A stretch of DNA of 7,731 nucleotides. Origin: Gorillibacterium sp. (GTDB taxonomy: Bacteria; Bacillota; Bacilli; Paenibacillales; NBRC-103111). The notes beneath the pieces were generated by a model, which saw only the letters and a list, made by a program, of their open reading frames with translations, made no database searches and was not told where the DNA came from. This document shows, piece by piece, positions 1 to 5,343 of the stretch (within the stretch, counting starts at the first letter, position 1; every line of letters starts with the position of its first letter). The stretch is taken from NCBI GenBank assembly GCA_023511325.1, contig JAIMBU010000099.1:1-7731 (forward strand). The letters are read 5' to 3'. The position numbers and the translations under genes are program-made.

Positions 1-22
1 AATTAAAACTTAGCTATAGCTA

Positions 23-340
23 TTATTGATGACGGGCTACGACGTTCTTCAGTGCATCCTTGGATTGGAAGCCCACTACTTTATCAACCGGCTGTCCATC
101 CTTGAATACGATTAAAGTAGGAATGCTCATGACGCCAAAGCGCGATGCTGATTCCGGATTGTCATCCACATTTACCTTCGCGATCTTCACACTATCGCCA
201 AACTCTTGGGCAAGCTCCTCAAGGACAGGAGCAATCATTTTACAAGGGCCACACCAGGGTGCCCAGAAGTCAACCAATACAGTGCCTTTTTCTTCAACTT
301 CGGCACCAAAGGTTTGATCAGAAACGTGAACAATTGCCAT
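23..340 (-). CDS. trxA: Thioredoxin (TrxA)
   Basis: General cytoplasmic dithiol-disulfide oxidoreductase that reduces protein disulfides (for example ribonucleotide reductase and peroxiredoxins) and is itself recharged by thioredoxin reductase. The 105-residue product is the usual size of bacterial thioredoxin. The WCGPC active site is at residues 29-33 (Cys30 and Cys33), a buried Asp sits at 24 in VDFWAPW, and the cis-Pro is Pro74 in the SIPT motif, so all catalytic elements are present. The ATG at 338-340 is chosen because AGGAGG lies 7 bases upstream (348-353); an in-frame start eight codons further upstream would put the Shine-Dalgarno inside the gene. The stop is TAA. It lies downstream of dnaI on the same strand and has its own likely extended -10 promoter in the gap, so it can be expressed independently of dnaB-dnaI. 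Confidence 0.97.
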   Translation of the reverse strand: MAIVHVSDQTFGAEVEEKGTVLVDFWAPWCGPCKMIAPVLEELAQEFGDSVKIAKVNVDDNPESASRFGVMSIPTLIVFKDGQPVDKVVGFQSKDALKNVVARHQ

Positions 341-347
341 GATTATT

Positions 348-353
348 CCTCCT
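348..353 (-). promoter_or_regulatory. Ribosome binding site of trxA
   Basis: Perfect AGGAGG on the minus strand, 7 bases from the ATG at 340. It decides the trxA start codon. Confidence 0.9.
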
Positions 354-410
354 ATTCTTTTCAAAAGAAATGGTTTAGAAACATCTTACCTATTCAGGGT
401 CAATAAGTAA

Positions 411-419
411 AGTATACCA
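411..419 (-). promoter_or_regulatory. Probable extended -10 promoter of trxA
   Basis: The minus strand reads TGG-TATACT: a TATACT -10 hexamer (411-416) with the TGn extension (417-419). No good -35 hexamer lies at 16-18 bases. Transcription would start near position 404, giving a leader of about 64 bases. The 113-base gap between dnaI and trxA (365-477) shows no clear intrinsic terminator, so readthrough from dnaI is also possible. Confidence 0.5.
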
Positions 420-477
420 CAAACCCCTTTGAACGCATAATGACATCACAGTGGATGATGATCCCTTTCAGCCGAAA

Positions 478-825
478 TTAATCCTTACCTCCAGGGGCTT
501 CCACCCCTCGTTTGTTGGTGCCATTCAGTGGAACAACACGGACAAAGGGTCGAATACGCTCCATGATCCGACGTCCGCGAAACTCGTCTTCTCCGTCACG
601 GTTCGTAAAGCTGAAATGCTTCTCCAGATTAACCAAATCATGATTAGATGTGAAAAACGTTGGCTTGCGGTTCATCCGATAATTGAGAATCGAGCCAAGC
701 ACATGATCCCGTAACCAAGGATTCATGTTCTCCGCGCCAATATCATCAAAGACTAATAGGTCGGTTTCCTTCAGTAAATCTACCGTATCTTTAAGCTTCT
801 GCGGATCCTCAAACATCGACTTCAA
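478..825 (-). CDS. dnaI: C-terminal DnaI fragment (Walker B onward)
   Basis: This frame continues directly after the amber codon and contains Walker B (LLVFDDIGAE), sensor I and the arginine-finger region of the same AAA+ fold. Independent translation could begin at the TTG at 823-825 or, more plausibly, at the ATG at 814-816, which has AGGA ten bases upstream. That AGGA overlaps the TAG itself. Whether this piece is made is unknown. The fragment ends in TAA. Confidence 0.5.
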   Translation of the reverse strand: MKSMFEDPQKLKDTVDLLKETDLLVFDDIGAENMNPWLRDHVLGSILNYRMNRKPTFFTSNHDLVNLEKHFSFTNRDGEDEFRGRRIMERIRPFVRVVPLNGTNKRGVEAPGGKD

Positions 826-828
826 ATC

Positions 829-831
829 CTA
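829..831 (-). other. In-frame amber (TAG) codon inside dnaI
   Basis: The minus strand reads TTC GCT TAG GAT TTG AAG across this point, and the frame on both sides is the DnaI frame, so this is a substitution-type stop, not a frameshift. One base change from a codon such as GAG, CAG or AAG would be enough to make it. Confidence 0.95.
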
Positions 832-1452
832 AGCGAAATCAGGCATATAGACGATAGCACCGCTATACCCCGACTTGGCTAACTCATAAAGCAGATAGCA
901 CATAAGGAATGTTTTTCCTACTCCATGACCACCCGTTAAGTAAAGACCGGAGCTTTGTAGTCCTTGATTCTTGGTCTGCTCAATATATTGTATCACCATG
1001 TCGGCATAGGGTGCCCGATCCAGATCATTCTTAAGAATTTCTTTGGCGGAATACCCCTCATTTAGTGCTCTATCATCTACATAGAAGCTACGAATACGGC
1101 TATGTAGTGCGGTATGTGCCTGTTGGGCTTTAAATTTATTACAGGGCGTGCGCTGATCATACACCTGCACGGTCTCTCCTACCTGCTCTGCCGTCAGTGT
1201 TGTGTAATGACCGGTCAGATCATTCGGACAGGCAGCAAGACCCGGACAGCTCTGAATGCAGGTCCGATATTCTTTCAAGAATTGGTATACCCGATTCATA
1301 TGAGGCTTCAGATCCTCATCTGTGACGAAGGGGTACTTGGCCCGCCACTTGGTCATCAGCGGATCGGCAAGCATCTCCTGACTCTTCTCTGCTGCCCTCT
1401 GTAGATATTCTGGTTTAACCATGTTCTTTAGCAGTTCGGATAAGGATTCCAT
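829..1452 (-). CDS. dnaI: N-terminal DnaI fragment (zinc domain plus Walker A)
   Basis: This is the stretch translated before the amber codon: 207 residues from the ATG at 1452, ending VYMPDFA. It holds the helicase-binding zinc domain and the P-loop GGHGVGKT, but lacks Walker B, sensor I and the arginine finger. It could perhaps still bind helicase and nucleotide, but ATP hydrolysis is not expected from this piece alone. Confidence 0.7.
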   Translation of the reverse strand: MESLSELLKNMVKPEYLQRAAEKSQEMLADPLMTKWRAKYPFVTDEDLKPHMNRVYQFLKEYRTCIQSCPGLAACPNDLTGHYTTLTAEQVGETVQVYDQRTPCNKFKAQQAHTALHSRIRSFYVDDRALNEGYSAKEILKNDLDRAPYADMVIQYIEQTKNQGLQSSGLYLTGGHGVGKTFLMCYLLYELAKSGYSGAIVYMPDFA

Positions 1453-1457
1453 TCTCG

Positions 1458-1464
1458 TCACCTT
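1458..1464 (-). promoter_or_regulatory. Ribosome binding site deciding the dnaI start
   Basis: AAGGTGA on the minus strand, 5 bases from the ATG at 1452. The in-frame GTG three codons upstream (1459-1461) lies inside this site, so the ATG is preferred. Confidence 0.7.
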
Positions 1465-1483
1465 CCCTCATCATCACATTAGG

Positions 1484-1501
1484 TTGATCTATGCTGATCA
1501 A
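1484..1501 (-). repeat. Inverted repeat between dnaB and dnaI
   Basis: A perfect 6-bp inverted repeat, TTGATC with GATCAA, separated by 6 bases, lies in the 71-base gap between the dnaB stop and the dnaI start. It could fold as a small intercistronic hairpin in the dnaB-dnaI message. There is no U tract, so it is not a terminator. Confidence 0.45.
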
Positions 1502-1523
1502 ATCACAGCTTCGATTCTATTGT

Positions 1524-3005
1524 TCACGGGTTACCATCCATTCGCTCCGCTCGTTTCCACATTTCGTTGAACTCCTCGGGTGTGACTGCTTTACCCGGTG
1601 CATTCGTAACCGTCGGTAGCGGTGGCTTCTGCCTGCCACGTCGTCCTGCGCTTGCACCTGTGCCTGTTCGCCCACCTGCTGCTTTGGCTGGTTCTTTGCC
1701 CCGCGCCTTCAGCCGAGCTTTCTCATTCACGTAGTCAACAGCCTGCTCGTAGGTGGCCACTTGCTTACCCAGCATATCCGCCGCTACCGTCTCAATCGAT
1801 GATTTAGCCCAAGAACGTCGATCCACATGGATATAATGGATAAGAACGTTGATCACCTCTTCGGGCAGCTTATAATTCAGATCAATCTTCTCAAATACAT
1901 CGAGAATACCATCTGGCACGCTTCCTTGGGAGAAAAACTTCTTCAATACCTTGGTATAGGGATCATTACGCATAATCATATTGTATTGGTGCTGATCGCA
2001 TTGACCTTGAAAAATAGCCGGTACCTCCAGATAAAATTGCATTTCGACCGACTTTTCCTCAACATTCTCTTCATCGATCGGGTGTAACGGAATGACTTTG
2101 TTTGTCTGCCGCTCCACCTGATCCTCCCGCTTTTTGCCTTGGCGGAAATAAAGATTGGCTTTGTGCTTCAGGGCCTCTCGGTTGAGCGCACCGTCCTCCT
2201 CGAAGACGGAGTCTTCATCCAGCAGACGACACGTTTCCTGTAGCGTCAGCTCGTACTTCTGGGCAATCATATTGATCTCAATCATCTGATCCTGACGATA
2301 TTTGAGTGCCTCAACGTATTCACGATTTCGAGATTGGCGTGGAAAACGCATGATGATATCCTCATAGGTTAATCCTTTGGAGATTATATCAAGCTTAATT
2401 CGCGAATCCCTAGCTACTGCCGTCTCGCCAAAGCCTTGCTCCAGCTCATAATCGAACACCTGCGTATTCAAGCGGAACAGCTCATAGAAAGGAACAGAGA
2501 GGTTTTCTCCGTTCGCCTCGGTAAAACCCTCAGGTGCTGCAGACACCAGCTCGTCCCTCAAGAAGAGCAACGAGAACTTGCCTACCTTGTCACGCAGGAG
2601 GTAAGTCAGATGCTGATTGCGAAAAAACTCAGCGGGCGCTAATGGCTGATATAATTGATATTCGTAAACGTAATCCTCTGAATCTGGAAGAAAACGTCGA
2701 GTGGTTTGGAGAAGACCTACCGCTTCAAGCTTAGAGGTTTGATCAATAAAAATTTTCCTGCCACGCTCTCCAGGCTCTAAATCCAGAGACAAGAAAAGGG
2801 TGCGTTGCTGCTCAAGCGAAGAGAAACCGACCCTATCACCGGCAAACTGCTGGTGTAATGTCGAGAAAACAGCAACAGCAAGAGCGCCAACCATCGGCTG
2901 GTAGATTTTGATCAACATTTTATAATCAAGGCTACTTAAAGCAAAATCTCGATAGACGCAAAAACGGTGATTCTCCGTAAAATGAAGCATGTTGGTCATA
3001 CGCAT
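1524..3005 (-). CDS. dnaB: Replication initiation and membrane attachment protein DnaB
   Basis: Firmicute DnaB (not the helicase) acts with DnaD and DnaI at oriC and at restart sites to load the replicative helicase, and in B. subtilis associates with the membrane. The product is 493 residues, near the 472 of B. subtilis DnaB. It opens with the family-like HFTENHRFCVYRDF and a DxKML...YQPMVGALA segment. An N-terminal winged-helix/DDBH1 region is followed by a DDBH2-like helical region around the YKLPEEVINVLIHY motif. Then come an Arg/Ala/Gly-rich linker and a conserved-looking tail, TPEEFNEMWKRAERM. The ATG at 3003-3005 is chosen over an upstream GTG (3071) because the homology begins here and because a likely promoter -10 lies between them. 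A second ATG at 2997-2999 is also possible. It is cotranscribed with dnaI, as in B. subtilis, but the upstream neighbour here is divergent hemQ instead of nrdR. Confidence 0.93.
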   Translation of the reverse strand: MRMTNMLHFTENHRFCVYRDFALSSLDYKMLIKIYQPMVGALAVAVFSTLHQQFAGDRVGFSSLEQQRTLFLSLDLEPGERGRKIFIDQTSKLEAVGLLQTTRRFLPDSEDYVYEYQLYQPLAPAEFFRNQHLTYLLRDKVGKFSLLFLRDELVSAAPEGFTEANGENLSVPFYELFRLNTQVFDYELEQGFGETAVARDSRIKLDIISKGLTYEDIIMRFPRQSRNREYVEALKYRQDQMIEINMIAQKYELTLQETCRLLDEDSVFEEDGALNREALKHKANLYFRQGKKREDQVERQTNKVIPLHPIDEENVEEKSVEMQFYLEVPAIFQGQCDQHQYNMIMRNDPYTKVLKKFFSQGSVPDGILDVFEKIDLNYKLPEEVINVLIHYIHVDRRSWAKSSIETVAADMLGKQVATYEQAVDYVNEKARLKARGKEPAKAAGGRTGTGASAGRRGRQKPPLPTVTNAPGKAVTPEEFNEMWKRAERMDGNP

Positions 3006-3045
3006 TTCAGCATTACCCCGATCTTCGGGAAGTACCCGTCTATTT

Positions 3046-3054
3046 ATTTTACCA
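3046..3054 (-). promoter_or_regulatory. Probable extended -10 promoter of dnaB
   Basis: The minus strand reads TGG-TAAAAT. No convincing -35 is present. The start of transcription would fall near 3039, giving a leader of about 34 bases to the ATG at 3005. If real, it excludes the longer GTG-initiated dnaB reading. Confidence 0.4.
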
Positions 3055-3085
3055 CACAATTCGACAGCCACGGGAGTCCATTTCG

Positions 3086-3111
3086 AAAAAAATAGCTGAG
3101 CAATACCCAGC
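3086..3111 (-). terminator. Intrinsic terminator-like hairpin upstream of dnaB
   Basis: On the minus strand GCTGGG (3111-3106) pairs with CTCAGC (3100-3095), allowing one G-U pair, around a five-base loop, followed closely by seven T residues (3092-3086). It would stop minus-strand transcription entering dnaB from the hemQ side, or act as a leader terminator if a dnaB promoter lies further upstream. Confidence 0.5.
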
Positions 3112-3203
3112 CTGACTTCGATTAAAGCCCACTCTAATGACGATAGATCTTCCTCAAACCAATATGACTAAGGAATAACTCATCTTGGATTCCGTCAACT
3201 CGT

Positions 3204-3233
3204 TTGCTCTTATTCCCTCCATTACGATAGAAT
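3204..3233 (+). promoter_or_regulatory. Probable hemQ promoter
   Basis: TTGCTC (3204-3209) and TAGAAT (3228-3233) are separated by 18 bases. The TAGAAT hexamer is part of a 10-bp sequence repeated 12 bases downstream, so a second TAGAAT (3240-3245) could also serve. Transcription would start near 3240-3253, shortly before the Shine-Dalgarno at 3261. Confidence 0.45.
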
Positions 3234-3245
3234 AAACGATAGAAT
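3224..3245 (+). repeat. Tandem 10-bp direct repeat in hemQ promoter
   Basis: ACGATAGAAT occurs at 3224-3233 and again at 3236-3245, identical and offset by 12 bases. Each copy contains a TAGAAT -10-like hexamer. Confidence 0.85.
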
Positions 3246-3273
3246 TCGTATTACATATTGAGGAGTGTACCCC

Positions 3274-4020
3274 ATGAATGAAGTGATTCAAACCTTCGAA
3301 GGTTGGTATTCCTTACACGATTTTCGCACCATAAACTGGTCTTCCTGGAAATACGTATCCCCTGATGAACGGGCACAGGCGTCAGAGGAGCTCGCCACCT
3401 TTTTTCACGATTGGAAGCTAACGGAGGATAGCAACCTAGGGAGCTCTGTGGTCTACAGTGTGATTGGTCAAAAGGCTGACCTTGTTTTTATGCACTTGCG
3501 GGAAACCCTCGAAGAATTAGAAGAGCTGAAGATTGCCTTTAATAAGACAACCTTTGCCGAACATACCCTCCCTGCCTATTCTTATGTTTCGGTAGTAGAA
3601 GTGAATAGCAATATGACCAAGCCCGATGTTCATCCGCTGGAGGACCCCGATACACTTGCTCGGCTCAAGCCGATTCTGCCAGCAGCGAAGCATATCTGCT
3701 TTTATCCGATGAACAAACGTCGACAAGGCGGGGATAATTGGTACATGCTGAGCATGGACAACCGCGCAAGCATGATGCGCAGGCGCGAAATAATCGGTGG
3801 CGCTTATACTGAGCAGGTGATCCAGATCATCACGGGCTCCATTGGGCTTGATGATTGGGAATGGGGTGTCACTTTATTCGCTGACGATCCCCTTCAATTC
3901 AAGAAGCTTGTCTCGGAGCTGCGTTTCGATGAGGTCGACGCCCGTTATAGTGATTATGGTGATTTCTTCGTAGGTAATCGTTTGGATGCTGCACGTATGG
4001 AAACTATGCTTAAAATATAA
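3274..4020 (+). CDS. hemQ: HemQ-family protein (coproheme decarboxylase-like) lacking the heme-ligand His
   Basis: HemQ (YwfI, chlorite-dismutase superfamily) oxidatively decarboxylates coproheme III to heme b in Gram-positive bacteria. The 248-residue length and many motifs match throughout: GWYxLHDFR (10-18), WSSWK, VGQKAD (64-69, here IGQKAD), PAYSYVSVVE (100-109), CFYPMNKRR (142-150), NWYML, QIITGS and DDWEWGVTLFADD (193-205). Arg130, Tyr144 and Lys148, equivalent to Arg131, Tyr145 and Lys149 of S. aureus HemQ, are present. The proximal ligand His, normally in an [15 protein letters not shown]-like segment, is replaced by Arg171 in MRRREIIGGAYTEQV, and the Ser of EVSARY is Asp222. The ATG is chosen because AGGAG (3261-3265) precedes it by 8 bases. 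The gene is divergent from dnaB. Family membership is near certain; classical activity is doubtful, and it may be a diverged paralogue. Confidence 0.9.
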   Translation: MNEVIQTFEGWYSLHDFRTINWSSWKYVSPDERAQASEELATFFHDWKLTEDSNLGSSVVYSVIGQKADLVFMHLRETLEELEELKIAFNKTTFAEHTLPAYSYVSVVEVNSNMTKPDVHPLEDPDTLARLKPILPAAKHICFYPMNKRRQGGDNWYMLSMDNRASMMRRREIIGGAYTEQVIQIITGSIGLDDWEWGVTLFADDPLQFKKLVSELRFDEVDARYSDYGDFFVGNRLDAARMETMLKI

Positions 4021-4064
4021 GGTTTGGCTTTGGCTAGCCCCACCTTGAATGTTAAATCTTCAAA

Positions 4065-4108
4065 AAAAGTCCTCCAGCTCCACTTTTACGTGGTCCTGGG
4101 GGACTTTT
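4065..4108 (-). terminator. Strong bidirectional intrinsic terminator
   Basis: AAAAGTCCTCCAG (4065-4077) pairs with CTGGGGGACTTTT (4096-4108) over 13 bp with a single T-G pair. A further CCAC/GTGG pair caps the stem. On the minus strand the stem is followed by a run of seven T residues, ideal for ending the lacI-GH113-epimerase operon. On the plus strand it follows hemQ by about 45 bases, with a shorter T run, and probably serves both genes. Confidence 0.9.
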
Positions 4109-4122
4109 GGGCTGCCTAATGC

Positions 4123-5343
4123 TTAATGAGCGGAGCCACTGACGATCTTATCGACACGCTCCATAACTTCCAGACAAGCACGTCCATTATGATAAGGACA
4201 TTTCCACGGATCAACCTTCATCTCCCGGCGATACGGAATGCCATCCCGCGATACTTTGCCGAACCACTCGCCATTCTCCTTATCAACGATAAATCGGTCG
4301 ATAAAGTCCCAGCTACGGATCGCCGCATTGAAATAAGCATCCTCACCTGTCATCTGGTAAGCATTGAGAAAACCGACAACCGCCTCTGCTTGTGGCCACC
4401 AATCCTTATCCGTATCGGTATATCCCTGCGCGTCTCCTTCGTTTATCAAGCCGCCATCGCTGTCAACGCCTTGCTCAAGGGTTGCTTTCGCCATCCGAAT
4501 GGCAATTTCCTCCGCACGCTTGACGCGCACTTCATCGCCCAGCACCTCAGCAGCTTCAAGCAACAGCCAACTACCCTCAATGTCATGACCATAGGAAATA
4601 TGCTCGGACTTAGAGGTCCACAGCTCATCGAAGAACAATAAGAAGTGGGCAGTCCCTGGATCAATGATATAGTCGATGGTTACGTCAATCAACTCGCCCT
4701 GTTTCTTACGAAGCTCTGCGCTATCCCATACCCGCAACAGATTCGTGTAACCCTCCATCACGTGAAGGTGCGTATTCATCGATTTTTTCTCATTCAGATC
4801 CTTGTCGCTTAAGCTCAACTCTTCGGTCGGACTCCAGTCACCTGCGAAGGCTTCGAAGTAGCCTTTGTTAGCCGGGTCATAGGCGTATTTCTCTAGAAGG
4901 TCAAATGTCTTGATTGCCATCTGTTTGGCTTCTTCTACGCCGGTCGCGCGATGGTATTCGGTCAAGGCATAGATGGCAAAAGCCTGCCCGTACACCTGTT
5001 TCTTATCTTGAACGCTATTGCCTTGATAATCTAACATCCAGTACCAGCCACCATGCGCACGGTCCCAAAAATGCGCCAGTAGGTAAGCATAGGCCCGATC
5101 TGCCATCTCCCGGTAGCCTGCATCTCCCAGAGCGCGATACGCCGTGGAGAATGTCCACAGAATCCGTGCGTTCAGCACCAAGCCACGGTCCGCTTCCTTA
5201 CGTACTTCCATGCTATCGGTAATCGCTCCGTAAAAGCCTCCATTTACAGGATCGGGCGTATGCTGCTGCCAAAAGGACAAAATACTGCGGAACTCTGCTG
5301 CCATCTTCGCTTTCAATTGTAAAGCCTGTTCATTCATACTCAC
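4123..5343 (-). CDS. AGE-family sugar 2-epimerase (cellobiose/mannobiose 2-epimerase type)
   Basis: Cytoplasmic (alpha/alpha)6-barrel enzyme expected to interconvert the reducing-end sugar of beta-1,4-disaccharides (glucose/mannose epimerization at C2). The 406-residue length is typical of cellobiose 2-epimerases. Conserved elements are Arg60 in VLNARILWTFS, His192 and His194 in MNTHLHVMEGYT, His253 in SYGHDIEGSWLLLEAAEV, the tryptophan pair DWWPQAEA (314-321) and His385 in WKCPYHNGRAC. The spacing His194-His253-His385 closely matches the catalytic/binding histidines His200, His259 and His390 of Rhodothermus marinus epimerase. No signal peptide is present. The GTG start at 5341-5343 has GGAGG 8 bases upstream (5352-5356) and overlaps the GH113 stop as GTGA, implying translational coupling; an ATG two codons later is less well spaced. 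With a mannanase next door, mannobiose is the favoured substrate, but cellobiose or N-acetylglucosamine relatives cannot be excluded. Confidence 0.9.
   Translation of the reverse strand: MSMNEQALQLKAKMAAEFRSILSFWQQHTPDPVNGGFYGAITDSMEVRKEADRGLVLNARILWTFSTAYRALGDAGYREMADRAYAYLLAHFWDRAHGGWYWMLDYQGNSVQDKKQVYGQAFAIYALTEYHRATGVEEAKQMAIKTFDLLEKYAYDPANKGYFEAFAGDWSPTEELSLSDKDLNEKKSMNTHLHVMEGYTNLLRVWDSAELRKKQGELIDVTIDYIIDPGTAHFLLFFDELWTSKSEHISYGHDIEGSWLLLEAAEVLGDEVRVKRAEEIAIRMAKATLEQGVDSDGGLINEGDAQGYTDTDKDWWPQAEAVVGFLNAYQMTGEDAYFNAAIRSWDFIDRFIVDKENGEWFGKVSRDGIPYRREMKVDPWKCPYHNGRACLEVMERVDKIVSGSAH

Larger units (their letters stand above)
478..1452 (-). pseudogene. dnaI: Helicase loader DnaI, interrupted by an in-frame TAG
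   Basis: DnaI is the AAA+ loader that, with DnaB and DnaD, places the replicative helicase on DNA in Bacillales. Ignoring the amber codon, the frame gives 324 positions, close to the 311 residues of B. subtilis DnaI. The N-terminal part has a Cys/His cluster (Cys65, Cys69, Cys75, His82, Cys104) matching the family's zinc-binding helicase-interaction domain. Walker A, GGHGVGKT, is at 174-181. The TAG (829-831) is codon 208, in the stretch after VYMPDFA where B. subtilis reads VPEFVRELK. Beyond it, in the same frame, come Walker B LLVFDDIG (232-239), a sensor-I-like TFFTSN and an arginine-containing GRRIMERI near the end. The ATG at 1450-1452 is chosen because AAGGTGA (1458-1464) sits 5 bases before it and overlaps the alternative GTG. 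Both halves look conserved, so the stop is recent, an error in the sequence, or suppressed. Confidence 0.85.

Noticed and set aside
1..22. Terminator after trxA
   Set aside because: The palindrome TAGCTATAGCTA followed by a T-rich stretch gives only a 4-bp A/T-rich stem, and the window ends there, so a terminator cannot be supported.
408..432. SigB-type promoter for trxA
   Set aside because: B. subtilis trxA has a SigB promoter, but here the GTTCAA and GGTATA elements are only about 10 bases apart, too close for the SigB consensus. The extended -10 reading is better.
1114..1404. 96-residue plus-strand frame opposite dnaI
   Set aside because: It is antisense to the conserved zinc-domain coding region and has no identifiable features.
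3006..3071. Longer dnaB starting at GTG 3071
   Set aside because: The added 22 residues do not resemble the family N-terminus, and a likely extended -10 (3046-3054) falls inside the extension.
4126..4641. 171-residue open frame antisense to the epimerase gene
   Set aside because: It lies wholly opposite a strongly conserved gene, shows no recognisable motif, and starts next to the terminator with no ribosome binding site. It is a shadow frame.
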